DNA of 64,000 bases from positions 1,054,001-1,118,000 of the forward strand of contig NZ_CP062260.1 of NCBI RefSeq assembly GCF_014863545.1. The letters are read 5' to 3'. Shown here piece by piece: positions 36,741 through 45,670 of the stretch (position 1 is the first letter of the stretch; every line of letters starts with the position of its first letter). The position numbers were made by a program, and so were the translations under genes. Source of the stretch: Paenibacillus sp. JNUCC32. Lineage in GTDB: Bacteria; Bacillota; Bacilli; Paenibacillales; Paenibacillaceae. Under the pieces are notes generated by a model. That model worked only from the letters and a program-made list of their open reading frames with translations, ran no database searches and was not told the DNA's origin.

Positions 36741-36965
36741 ATGATATCGGTAACGAGGTTAAATGGTTCGCAGTTGTGGCTTAACGCGCTGTTGATAGAA
36801 ATGGTTGAGGAGACTCCTGACACCTACATTACTTTGATTAATGGAAAGCGAATGATTGTGCTTGAAAGTGCAAATGAAATCATCGCTTCCGTTAAGGCGT
36901 ATCACCACGAGGTAGGCATTCATCAAGCCACCATTAAAGTGCAGCAATTGGAGGAACCTTCATGA
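36741..36965 (+). CDS. flbD: FlbD family flagellar protein
   Basis: This small 74-residue protein of the FlbD family (YlzI in B. subtilis) has the pattern MISVTRLNGSQLWLNALLIE and TLINGKRMIVLESANEI. The function is uncertain. It shares only the name with the Caulobacter FlbD regulator. It overlaps fliL by 4 nt, and AAGGAGG precedes its ATG. Confidence 0.9.
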   Translation: MISVTRLNGSQLWLNALLIEMVEETPDTYITLINGKRMIVLESANEIIASVKAYHHEVGIHQATIKVQQLEEPS

Positions 36966-37426
36966 AAAAGATGCTCCCCTGGTTAATTACGATCCTGTTA
37001 TCGATTACGCTGATTGTCCTGGCCATCTTTCTGTTGTCGGACAAGCTGCTTGGCGATAACGGAAAAAGTCAGGCTTCGGCCAATGCCGCGGCTTTATCCA
37101 AGTTATCGGCCGACGAGATCGTAAAGATGACATCGGAAATAACCGGTATCAAGACGAATCTGGCAGATCCTGAATTTGTTGCCCAGATGGCCTTTGCTTT
37201 TCAGCTTAACGATAAAAAAGCAAAGGAAGAATTCGATAAAATCAAGGAAATCAAGATCAAACCAATTATTATCAAAACGCTGGCCGACACGAAACCCGAA
37301 TTACTGAATGATTCCAAAGGGCGCGAACAGTTTATTGCCAAGCTGCAAAACCTGATCAATAAGTCGTTAACGTCCGGTCACTTGATTCAAATCGAAATGA
37401 CAGAAGTAATGATCGTAGGTATCTAG
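36962..37426 (+). CDS. fliL: Flagellar basal body-associated protein FliL
   Basis: FliL is a single-pass membrane protein that surrounds the stator and improves torque or stator engagement. The 154-residue product has one N-terminal helix (about 7-27) and an extracytoplasmic domain ending in LTSGHLIQIEMTEVMIVG, the conserved FliL end. It starts inside the flbD stop (ATGA). Confidence 0.93.
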   Translation: MKKMLPWLITILLSITLIVLAIFLLSDKLLGDNGKSQASANAAALSKLSADEIVKMTSEITGIKTNLADPEFVAQMAFAFQLNDKKAKEEFDKIKEIKIKPIIIKTLADTKPELLNDSKGREQFIAKLQNLINKSLTSGHLIQIEMTEVMIVGI

Positions 37427-37461
37427 ACTGTTCGTCGGACGACCTGTAAGGGGGTGAGTAG

Positions 37462-38436
37462 ATGGTTGATGTTTTATCGCAGAATGAGATCGATGCCTTA
37501 TTGGCCGCTCTCTCTTCAGGGGAAATGGATGCTGAAGAACTGAAAAAAGAGGAAACGCAAAAGAAAATCCGTTCTTACGATTTTAAGAGGGCCCTCCGTT
37601 TTTCGAAGGATCATATTCGAAGCTTGACTCGGATCCACGAGAACTTTGCACGCTATTTGACGACCTACTTCTCGGCGCAGTTACGTACTTTTGTGCAAAT
37701 CAACGTGGTGCAGGTTGAACAGCTTCCGTATGATGAATTTATTCGCTCCATACCAAAAATGACAGTTCTTAATATATTTGAAGCCGAACCGCTCGTAGGT
37801 CGGATGGTGCTTGAGGTCCATCCCAACATTGCCTACGCGATGCTGGACCGATTGCTTGGAGGCACGGGCATTGCTCCGTCTTCCATCAGCTCGATGACCG
37901 AAATCGAAACGATTATCATGGAGCGCATATTCAGCCGGGCGTTCGATAGCCTCCAGGAGGCATGGAAAACGGTGCTGGATATATCCCCGCGCCTCGAAGC
38001 ATTGGAAACGAATCCGCAATTCATGCAGATCGTGTCTCCGAACGAAACCATTGCGCTAATTTCCCTTAGCACAAAAATCGGCGATACCACGGGCATGATT
38101 AACCTGTGCATACCGCATGTGGTGCTGGAGCCGATCATGTCCAAGCTGTCCGCGCATCAATGGTTCATCTCGGAGAAAAAAGCGAGCGTTCCGGAGGAAG
38201 TGGATGCTCTTAAACAGCGCGTAAGCAAAGCCAAGCTTCCGATCGTTGCCGAGCTGGGCGTTTCGCAGCTTACCGTGTCCGAGTTCTTAGGACTGAGCGT
38301 CGGCGACGTTATTTCGTTAAACAAGCCGATGCATGACGGACTATCCATCAAGGTCGGCGACAAATTAAAGTTTATTGGCAGTCCCGGAACGATAAAAGAC
38401 CGGGTTGCTGTACAAATCGATGAAATTGTCATCTAA
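37462..38436 (+). CDS. fliM: Flagellar motor switch protein FliM
   Basis: FliM is the C-ring subunit that binds phospho-CheY. The N-terminal LSQNEIDALLAALSSG (about residues 5-20) is the CheY-P docking peptide. The middle CheC-like domain and the C-terminal SpoA domain (about 245-324, LPIVAELGVSQLTVSEFL) follow. The 324-residue length is normal. AAGGGGGTGAG precedes ATG 37462. Confidence 0.97.
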   Translation: MVDVLSQNEIDALLAALSSGEMDAEELKKEETQKKIRSYDFKRALRFSKDHIRSLTRIHENFARYLTTYFSAQLRTFVQINVVQVEQLPYDEFIRSIPKMTVLNIFEAEPLVGRMVLEVHPNIAYAMLDRLLGGTGIAPSSISSMTEIETIIMERIFSRAFDSLQEAWKTVLDISPRLEALETNPQFMQIVSPNETIALISLSTKIGDTTGMINLCIPHVVLEPIMSKLSAHQWFISEKKASVPEEVDALKQRVSKAKLPIVAELGVSQLTVSEFLGLSVGDVISLNKPMHDGLSIKVGDKLKFIGSPGTIKDRVAVQIDEIVI

Positions 38437-38450
38437 AGAAGCTGAAGAAT

Positions 38451-39713
38451 TTGACGAGTAAAGATTATTTATCCCAGGAAGAAATCGACGCTTTGTTAAA
38501 ACAGTCGGAAATGGCATCACCAGCATCAATTCCTTCGGCGGCGACTGTCGATGACGTATTAACACCTCTGGAGCAGGACGCGCTGGGTGAGATCGGTAAC
38601 ATAACCTTCGGCAGCGCTGCAACCGCCCTGTCCACCTTGCTGGGCAAAAAAGTGGATATCACGACCCCCAGAGTTTCGATCATTAAGCGAAGCGAGTTCG
38701 AGGAAGAATTTCCGAAGCCGCATGTTGCGGTACACGTTAAGTACGTGGACGGATTTGAAGGAATTAATTCGCTGGTCATTAAGACACGCGATGCGCAGGT
38801 CATTGCCGATCTCATGTTAGGCGGGGAAGGCAACCCGGTGGAAGAGGAACTCAATGAGATTCATATCAGTGCCGTTCAGGAAGCGATGAACCAGATGATG
38901 GGGTCTTCCGCAACAAGCATGTCGACGATTTTCAACCGGTTTGTCAATATATCGCCGCCGGGCATTGACATTCTCAACATGGCGAACGGGGAAGGGGTCA
39001 ACAACCTGCCGCCGGATGAAACGCTGATTAAGATTTCTTTCCGATTAATTATCGGTGAACTTATTGATTCAACCATTATGCAGCTGCTGCCCGTTCATTT
39101 CTCCAAGGATATGGTTCACATGCTCATCAACGGGACAGAAGAACCGCAGCCTGCGAAGCAGGAAGCTGCTCCAGCGGTGGAAGCGCCGGCCAGTGCCCAG
39201 GAGTCGGCACAAGCACCGGTTAATCCGGCACAAACCCAAGACATGGGTCAAGGCTACGATTATGGACAAGGCTACGGTCAGCCTATGCCAGGACATGGCG
39301 GGCCCATCCCGCAGCAATCCATGCCATACGGTCAGCCGCAGATGCCTTACCAAGCACAGCCGCAACAGTATGGCGGCATGCCGAATCGCAATGTGAATGT
39401 ACAGCCCGTGCAGTTCGCTAATCTGCAATCTGCACCGTACACCCAGGTGGATGAAAACAATCTGAACTTACTGATGGACATTCCCCTTAAAGTCACCGTA
39501 GAATTAGGGAGGACCCAAAAGCAAATTAAGGATATCCTGGAAATGTCGCAAGGTTCGATTATCGAGCTGGACAAGCTGGCCGGTGAGCCTGTTGACATCC
39601 TCGTCAATCATAAACTGATTGCCAAAGGCGAGGTCGTTGTCATCGATGAGAACTTTGGTGTGCGTGTGACGGATATCGTAAGCCAATGGGACCGGATTCA
39701 AAAATTACAATAG
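38451..39713 (+). CDS. fliY: Flagellar motor switch phosphatase FliY (FliN-type C-terminus)
   Basis: FliY is a C-ring protein that also dephosphorylates CheY-P. The 420-residue product starts at TTG 38451 with the CheY-binding LSQEEIDALLKQSEM. It has two CheC active-site motifs (LGEIGNITFGSAATAL near 45 and AVQEAMNQMMGSSATSM near 145) and a C-terminal FliN/SpoA domain (about 335-420). Between them, at about 264-323, lies an unusual Gln/Gly/Tyr/Pro/Met-rich linker. Its ribosome binding site is weak, so it is probably coupled to fliM, 14 nt upstream. Confidence 0.95.
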   Translation: MTSKDYLSQEEIDALLKQSEMASPASIPSAATVDDVLTPLEQDALGEIGNITFGSAATALSTLLGKKVDITTPRVSIIKRSEFEEEFPKPHVAVHVKYVDGFEGINSLVIKTRDAQVIADLMLGGEGNPVEEELNEIHISAVQEAMNQMMGSSATSMSTIFNRFVNISPPGIDILNMANGEGVNNLPPDETLIKISFRLIIGELIDSTIMQLLPVHFSKDMVHMLINGTEEPQPAKQEAAPAVEAPASAQESAQAPVNPAQTQDMGQGYDYGQGYGQPMPGHGGPIPQQSMPYGQPQMPYQAQPQQYGGMPNRNVNVQPVQFANLQSAPYTQVDENNLNLLMDIPLKVTVELGRTQKQIKDILEMSQGSIIELDKLAGEPVDILVNHKLIAKGEVVVIDENFGVRVTDIVSQWDRIQKLQ

Positions 39714-39742
39714 CACAAACATTTTAGGGAGGATTTTTATCA

Positions 39743-40108
39743 ATGGCTAACCGAATTCTGATCGTGGACGATGCTGCATTTATGAGAATGATGATCCGTG
39801 ACATATTGGTCAAGAACGGATTCGAGGTTGTGGGGGAAGCACAGGACGGTGCACAAGCAATCGAGAAATTTAAGGAACTTCGTCCAGATCTGATTACGAT
39901 GGATATTACGATGCCGGAAATGGATGGTATCGCAGCGCTTAAAGAGATTAAAAAAGTAGATGCCAATGCCAAAGTAATTATGTGCTCTGCCATGGGTCAG
40001 CAAGCGATGGTTATTGACGCAATCCAAGCCGGAGCGAAAGACTTCATCGTTAAACCGTTCCAATCGGACAGAGTTATTGAAGCCATCAACAAGACGCTTG
40101 GCGTATAA
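39743..40108 (+). CDS. cheY: Chemotaxis response regulator CheY
   Basis: This single-domain receiver protein is phosphorylated by CheA and binds FliM and FliY. The 121-residue product has the acid pocket Asp9-Asp10, phosphorylation site Asp54 in TMDITMPEMDG, a Ser/Ala near SAMGQQ and Lys104 or so in IVKPF. ATTTTAGGGAGGA precedes the ATG. The position between fliY and fliO is the Bacillus one. Confidence 0.97.
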   Translation: MANRILIVDDAAFMRMMIRDILVKNGFEVVGEAQDGAQAIEKFKELRPDLITMDITMPEMDGIAALKEIKKVDANAKVIMCSAMGQQAMVIDAIQAGAKDFIVKPFQSDRVIEAINKTLGV

Positions 40109-40119
40109 GGATTCTTCTT

Positions 40120-40644
40120 ATGATGATGGCAGCTTCTGACAGATTGGGCTCAAGTAGTACTACCGGGTATTATTTACAGTTGTTTTATGTCTTTATCGTA
40201 CTTGCCATCATCATTGCGTTGATCGTGTTCCTGATTCGCTTTCTAGGCAAAAAGAATCAGAGCTGGATGCAGGGCCGCTCCATTCGTACTTTGGGTGCGG
40301 TTGGTATGGGCCCTAACAAATCCCTTCAGCTCGTCGAAATTGGGGGCAGCATCTATGTGATCGGAGTTGGCGAAGACGTCCGGTTGGTGGACAAAATTTC
40401 TGATCCGGCTGAAGTTGCGCTTATCCAAGCTGCATTTGAACAGGATTCTGGAATACATAATGGGGCACTGCCGCCTTTTATAACGAAATTGGCGGCAAAA
40501 CTCCGTAAAGACAAACCACCGGAAGAAATGGAGTTGGACGATACATCTTCTTTCCATGAAGTGTTCGAATCCAAGCTGCGCAGCGTACCGAACCGGAAAG
40601 AAAAGGTCGAAGAATTGCTGCGGGAGGATCATAAGGATTCATGA
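40120..40644 (+). CDS. fliO: Flagellar export gate assembly protein FliO (FliZ)
   Basis: FliO is a bitopic membrane protein that helps FliP assemble. The 174-residue product has a membrane helix at about 22-44 followed by RFLGKKNQ and the FliO-like beta domain RSIRTLGAVGMGPNKSLQLVEIG. B. subtilis FliZ is longer, with a cleaved signal peptide and a periplasmic region; both seem absent here. Three consecutive ATG codons at the start are possible. It overlaps fliP by 4 nt. Confidence 0.85.
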   Translation: MMMAASDRLGSSSTTGYYLQLFYVFIVLAIIIALIVFLIRFLGKKNQSWMQGRSIRTLGAVGMGPNKSLQLVEIGGSIYVIGVGEDVRLVDKISDPAEVALIQAAFEQDSGIHNGALPPFITKLAAKLRKDKPPEEMELDDTSSFHEVFESKLRSVPNRKEKVEELLREDHKDS

Positions 40645-41393
40645 ATAAAAAGATCTCGTACGCTATCACGATTTTCATCATGTTTGGATTATTGTTTTCC
40701 CATACGGCATTCGCGGATCCGATTCCGAACATTGATATTCAAATCGGTAATGAGGGAGATGCACCGGGGACAAGCTCCTTGTCCTTGATACTCCTGATCA
40801 CCATTCTTAGTATTGCACCGGCGATTCTGGTGCTGATGACAAGTTTTACAAGGATTGTTATCGTGCTCGGCTTTGTCCGTACTTCGCTCGGAACACAGCA
40901 AACACCGCCAAACCAAGTGTTGATCGGCCTGGCGCTGTTCCTTACCTTGTTCGTTATGGCTCCCACGTTATCCTCGATGAACGAGGTCGCGCTGCAGCCC
41001 TACCTCAAAGGAGAGATCACTCAAGCGGAAGCACTGGATAAGGCTCAAGACCCGATGAAGAAGTTCATGTTCGCGCACACAAGGGAAAAGGACCTGCTGC
41101 TGTTCATGAATTACACCGGCGCGGAGAAACCCGAATCCTACGAGGACATTCCATTAACGGTTTTAGTTCCGGCATTTGCCATTAGCGAGCTGAAGACGGG
41201 TTTCCAAATGGGCTTTATGATCTTCATCCCGTTTCTGGTCATCGATATCGTGGTTGCCAGCGTGCTGATGGCAATGGGGATGATGATGCTGCCGCCGGTC
41301 ATGATCTCGCTGCCATTCAAGATTCTGCTCTTTGTTTTGGTGGACGGCTGGTATCTGGTAGTGAAATCCATGCTGATGAGCTTTAACCCGTAG
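40641..41393 (+). CDS. fliP: Flagellar type III export gate protein FliP
   Basis: FliP forms most of the export channel with FliQ and FliR. The 250-residue product has a cleavable signal-like start (MNKKISYAITIFIMF...TAFA), then four membrane helices. Conserved segments include LVLMTSFTRIVIVLGFVRT and QTPPNQVLIGLALFLT, and FIPFLVIDIVVASVLMAMGM. The start overlaps fliO (ATGA). Confidence 0.97.
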   Translation: MNKKISYAITIFIMFGLLFSHTAFADPIPNIDIQIGNEGDAPGTSSLSLILLITILSIAPAILVLMTSFTRIVIVLGFVRTSLGTQQTPPNQVLIGLALFLTLFVMAPTLSSMNEVALQPYLKGEITQAEALDKAQDPMKKFMFAHTREKDLLLFMNYTGAEKPESYEDIPLTVLVPAFAISELKTGFQMGFMIFIPFLVIDIVVASVLMAMGMMMLPPVMISLPFKILLFVLVDGWYLVVKSMLMSFNP

Positions 41394-41433
41394 CAATAAG
41401 CGGCAAGCAATTCGAATACAGGGGGACTAAGCC

Positions 41434-41703
41434 GTGAGCGCTGAATTTATTATCGGTCTGGCAGGACAAGCGGTCTATATTGTGCTCCAGGTGAGCGCGC
41501 CGATGCTGGTTCTCGCACTGGTTGTGGGACTAATCATCAGTATTTTTCAAGCGACAACACAAATCCAGGAACAGACGCTGGCTTTCGTACCAAAAATCAT
41601 CATCGTTCTTGTAGCGTTACTGCTGTTTGGTCCTTGGATATTAACGACGTTAGTGGATTTTACGCACGGTATTTTGGACAATCTCTACAAATATATCGGA
41701 TAG
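41434..41703 (+). CDS. fliQ: Flagellar export gate protein FliQ
   Basis: This 89-residue protein has two membrane helices in a helical hairpin, which line the export gate. The signature QATTQIQEQTLAFVPKI is at about residues 41-57. The start is GTG 41434, preceded by AGGGGGACTAA. It lies between fliP and fliR as usual. Confidence 0.96.
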   Translation: MSAEFIIGLAGQAVYIVLQVSAPMLVLALVVGLIISIFQATTQIQEQTLAFVPKIIIVLVALLLFGPWILTTLVDFTHGILDNLYKYIG

Positions 41704-41714
41704 GCTGAGTGTCC

Positions 41715-42503
41715 ATGGAATGGTTGCAGCAAAGTTTACCAGTTTTCATGCTTATTTTTTGTCGAATAACATCTTTTTTTGTAATATCGCCAGTGTTTGC
41801 TTCGCGCGGCATACCTTCTTCTTACAAAATAGCCCTGTCGGCCATTATCGCCCTGATCGTCTATCTATCGTTCGGGCTCGGGGAAGTGGTTCCGCAAGAT
41901 CTGTCTTACGCCATCTTAATCGTCCAGGAAGTGCTGGTGGGACTGCTTCTAGGTTTCACTGCTTATCTCATCATGGCTGTCGTCCAAACCGCCGGGGCAT
42001 TAATTGATATTCAGATCGGTTTCAGCATGGCGAATGTCATCGACCCGTTTACGGGGACGTCCACCCCATTAATCGGGAACTTCAAGTATTATCTCGCTCT
42101 GCTGGTGTTCCTGAGCATGAATGGTCACCATTATTTGTTTGATGCGATTATGTACAGTTATGATTGGATCCCGATCACGGGTGACGTGTTTGGGAAGATA
42201 CATGAGGGTAACGTAACGGATTTTCTCGTTCGGACCTTCTCGCACTCGTTTGTATTGGCAATTCAAATGGCGGCTCCGCTGGTGGCAGCCCTGTTCCTGA
42301 CCGATGTCGGGCTTGGCTTTCTGGCAAGGACGGCTCCGCAGTTCAACGTGTTTGTCATCGGGATTATTATCAAAATCATCGTTGGGCTCGTGCTGCTGAT
42401 GCTGCTCATGCCGATGCTGGTGTCCCTGTTTGATCATCTGTTTGCCAAAATGTTTGAAGCGCTCCGCGAGCTGCTCGGCGTTCTTGGCGACGAGCCGACT
42501 TAA
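41715..42503 (+). CDS. fliR: Flagellar export gate protein FliR
   Basis: FliR is the third component of the export channel. The 262-residue product has about six hydrophobic segments and motifs RITSFFVISPVF near the start and DIQIGFSMANVIDP in the middle. I prefer ATG 41715; a GTG at 41709 would add two residues. Neither has a strong ribosome binding site, so translation is probably coupled to fliQ. Confidence 0.95.
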   Translation: MEWLQQSLPVFMLIFCRITSFFVISPVFASRGIPSSYKIALSAIIALIVYLSFGLGEVVPQDLSYAILIVQEVLVGLLLGFTAYLIMAVVQTAGALIDIQIGFSMANVIDPFTGTSTPLIGNFKYYLALLVFLSMNGHHYLFDAIMYSYDWIPITGDVFGKIHEGNVTDFLVRTFSHSFVLAIQMAAPLVAALFLTDVGLGFLARTAPQFNVFVIGIIIKIIVGLVLLMLLMPMLVSLFDHLFAKMFEALRELLGVLGDEPT

Positions 42504-42523
42504 GGAAGATGGAGGTGAAGCGG

Positions 42524-43612
42524 ATGTCATACCGGTATCCGGTCGACTTACAGCTGTTCGCTGGCGAAAAGACGGAGAAAGCCACACCGAAGAAGCGCCA
42601 GGATACGCGTAAGAAGGGCCAAGTTGCCAAGAGCATGGAGGTATCGGGTGCATCGGTTTTGCTGGCGGCTTTCTTCTGCCTGTTAATCTTTGGCGGTTAT
42701 ATGAGGGACCGCACCGTTCGACTATTCACCGATATATACATTAATCGGCTCTCCATGAATGTAACGAAAGATAATGTGATGCAGCTGTTCGGGGAATATG
42801 GCGTTCAAATCTTGCTTCTGCTCGCGCCTTTGTTCATTTCGATTTTCGTTATAGCGCTGGTCGCTAATTATTTGCAGGTCGGGTTTATGTTAACCGGCGA
42901 GACGCTGAAAATGAAGTTCAGCAAAATCGACCCCATCAAGGGGTTCAAAAATATATTCTCGATGCGTTCATTGGTCGAGTTTTTGAAATCGGTCATCAAG
43001 TTGACCATTATCGGTTACCTCGTGTACAGCACCTTGTGGGCTGCCAGGGAGGATTTATCCTCCTTATCGACGATGGGACCCGATACCATCTTTCATTTCG
43101 TGGCCGATATCACCATGTCGCTCGGTTTTAAGATTGCCATCGGGCTGATCATTCTGGCCGTTCTGGATTACATGTATCAGAAATACGATTACGAGAAAAA
43201 CATTCGGATGTCCAAGCAGGACATCAAAGACGAGTACAAAAAAATGGAAGGCGATCCGCTGATCAAAGGAAAGATCAGGGAGCGCCAGCGTCGGATGGCA
43301 CTTCAGCGGATGATGCAGGAAGTTCCGAATGCCGACGTCATCATCACGAACCCGACCCACTTTGCAGTGGCGATCAAATATGACGGGTCCACGATGGAAG
43401 CTCCGCAAATCATTGCAAAAGGTCAAGATTTCATGGCCTTGCGGATTAAGGAAATCGCGAAGGAACACGGAATTATAACGATGGAAAACAAGCCGCTGGC
43501 ACGCGCTTTGTACCAACGGTCGGAAATCGGGGATTCGATTCCGGGAGACCTGTTCCAGGCCGTAGCGGAAGTGCTGGCCTATGTATATAAACTAAAAGGT
43601 AAAGCGAAATAA
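42524..43612 (+). CDS. flhB: Flagellar export substrate-switch protein FlhB
   Basis: FlhB switches export from hook to filament subunits after self-cleavage. From ATG 42524, with GGAGGTGAAG upstream, the product has 362 residues and begins MSYRYPVDLQLFAGEKTEKA, the family start. Four membrane helices lie at about 30-210. The autocleavage motif NPTH is present (about residue 275), followed by the C-terminal domain. This domain is mirrored by the separate YlqH-like gene at 6.7 kb, which lacks NPTH. Confidence 0.97.
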   Translation: MSYRYPVDLQLFAGEKTEKATPKKRQDTRKKGQVAKSMEVSGASVLLAAFFCLLIFGGYMRDRTVRLFTDIYINRLSMNVTKDNVMQLFGEYGVQILLLLAPLFISIFVIALVANYLQVGFMLTGETLKMKFSKIDPIKGFKNIFSMRSLVEFLKSVIKLTIIGYLVYSTLWAAREDLSSLSTMGPDTIFHFVADITMSLGFKIAIGLIILAVLDYMYQKYDYEKNIRMSKQDIKDEYKKMEGDPLIKGKIRERQRRMALQRMMQEVPNADVIITNPTHFAVAIKYDGSTMEAPQIIAKGQDFMALRIKEIAKEHGIITMENKPLARALYQRSEIGDSIPGDLFQAVAEVLAYVYKLKGKAK

Positions 43613-43636
43613 CTAGGGACCGGAGGCGTCTGTGCA

Positions 43637-45670
43637 GTGAAAATAAAAGATCTATCTGTCCTTGCGGGTGTCATTGGCATCGTACTCATGATGATTCTTC
43701 CGATCCCGATATGGCTGCTCGATGTACTTCTGATTATCAACATCTCGCTGGCGCTCATCATTTTGCTGGTGGCCATGAATACGAAGGAAGCGCTCGATTT
43801 CTCCATTTTTCCTTCCTTATTGCTCATCACGACACTCTTTCGAGTAGCGCTTAACATATCGACAACGAAGCTGATCCTGTCGGAAGCTAACGCAGGCGAA
43901 GTTGTTGCCACGTTCGGCAAATGGATTGCCAACGGCGAAATTGCGGTTGGCTTCATCGTCTTCTTGATCCTCGTCGTCGTACAGTTCATCGTCATTACCA
44001 AAGGGTCGGAACGGGTAGCCGAGGTTGCGGCAAGATTTACCCTCGACGCGATGCCGGGTAAGCAGATGAGCATCGATGCGGATCTGAACGCGGGTCTGAT
44101 CAATGAGCAGCAAGCCAGGGAGCGCCGCAGCAAGATCGAGCGCGAAGCCGACTTTTACGGCGCCATGGATGGTGCGAGTAAATTCGTCAAGGGTGATGCC
44201 ATCGCCACGATCGTCATCATGCTCATCAACCTGATCGGCGGATTTATTATCGGGATCTCGATTCACGGCATGTCGTTCGGAGACGCGATGAGCACCTACT
44301 CGATCCTGACGATCGGGGACGGATTGGTCAGCCAGATTCCGGCTCTCCTGATTTCCACGGCCGCGGGCCTGATTGTTACGCGTGCTTCATCCGAAGGAAA
44401 TCTGGCTGAGGATCTGACGGGGCAGCTCTTCTCATATCCCCATCTGTTGTACATCGTTGCAGGAACCGTCCTGCTGCTGGGAATCTTCACACCGATTCAT
44501 CTGATCACGACCGCGCCGATTGCACTCATACTATTTATCGCGGCACGGACGATGCAGAACAATTTGGATCGCAAGCAGGTGGAAGTGGAGCAGCTGGAAG
44601 AGGAACAGCAGATCGAAGAGGTGCGAAGCCCGGAAAGCGTGATCAACCTCTTGCAGGTCGATCCTATCGAATTCGAATTCGGATATGGGTTGATTCCGCT
44701 GGCAGACGCTCAGCAGGGCGGGGACTTATTGGACCGTATCATTATGATCCGGAGACAATGCGCGCTTGAACTGGGACTCGTCGTGCCGGTCATCCGAATT
44801 CGCGACAATATTCAACTAAAACCGAACGAATATGTCATAAAAATAAAAGGGAATGCTGTCGGCGGCGGTGAATTATTATTAAATCACTATCTCGCCATGA
44901 GCCCGGGATACGAGGACGATTCCGTAACAGGGATCGAAACGACGGAACCGGCGTTCGGGCTTCCTGCACTGTGGATTGACGAAGCCATGAAGGAACGGGC
45001 GGATCTGGCCGGTTATACCGTTGTGGATCCACCGTCCGTCGTTGCTACCCATCTGACGGAACTCATTAAGAGACATGCCCATGAGCTGATCGGACGCCAG
45101 GAAACCAAGGCATTGGTCGACAATATTCGAGAAAGCTATCCGGTCCTTGTGGACGAGCTCATTCCTTCCGTGCTGACCATCGGGGAAGTGCAAAAGGTAT
45201 TGGCCAAGCTCCTTCGCGAGAAGATCTCCATCCGCGATATGGTTACGATTCTCGAGACCCTTGCCGACTACGGGCATTATTCGAAGGACCCTGATGTCCT
45301 TACCGAATATGTAAGGCAAGCCCTCTCACGGCAGATTACACAGCAATACGCTCAAGAAGGAGAGGCGATGCGGGTCATCACGGTCGGACCGCAGCTGGAG
45401 AAGAAGATCGCCGAGAGCGTTCAGCAGAGCGACCAAGGAAGCTATCTCGCGATGGATCCGGCATCCACGCAGAGCGTGTTTCAAAAGCTCAGTGAGCAGG
45501 TCAATCGTATTATTCAGATGGGACAGCAGCCCGTGCTTCTGACCTCGCCGGCCATAAGAATGTATTTGCGGCAGGTCATAGAACGAAGCATGCAGGATAT
45601 CCCGGTGTTGTCCTATAGCGAGCTGGAGCCTAACGTCGAAATTCAAAGTGTCGGAGTGGTGAACTTATGA
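43637..45670 (+). CDS. flhA: Flagellar export gate protein FlhA
   Basis: FlhA is the large export-gate subunit that docks chaperone-substrate complexes and uses proton flow. The 677-residue product equals the B. subtilis length. It has about eight membrane helices in the first 310 residues, the FHIPEP-family segment TTLFRVALNISTTKLIL near 75-90 and a four-part cytoplasmic domain after about 330. The start is GTG 43637 behind CGGAGGCG. It overlaps flhF by 4 nt. Confidence 0.98.
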   Translation: MKIKDLSVLAGVIGIVLMMILPIPIWLLDVLLIINISLALIILLVAMNTKEALDFSIFPSLLLITTLFRVALNISTTKLILSEANAGEVVATFGKWIANGEIAVGFIVFLILVVVQFIVITKGSERVAEVAARFTLDAMPGKQMSIDADLNAGLINEQQARERRSKIEREADFYGAMDGASKFVKGDAIATIVIMLINLIGGFIIGISIHGMSFGDAMSTYSILTIGDGLVSQIPALLISTAAGLIVTRASSEGNLAEDLTGQLFSYPHLLYIVAGTVLLLGIFTPIHLITTAPIALILFIAARTMQNNLDRKQVEVEQLEEEQQIEEVRSPESVINLLQVDPIEFEFGYGLIPLADAQQGGDLLDRIIMIRRQCALELGLVVPVIRIRDNIQLKPNEYVIKIKGNAVGGGELLLNHYLAMSPGYEDDSVTGIETTEPAFGLPALWIDEAMKERADLAGYTVVDPPSVVATHLTELIKRHAHELIGRQETKALVDNIRESYPVLVDELIPSVLTIGEVQKVLAKLLREKISIRDMVTILETLADYGHYSKDPDVLTEYVRQALSRQITQQYAQEGEAMRVITVGPQLEKKIAESVQQSDQGSYLAMDPASTQSVFQKLSEQVNRIIQMGQQPVLLTSPAIRMYLRQVIERSMQDIPVLSYSELEPNVEIQSVGVVNL

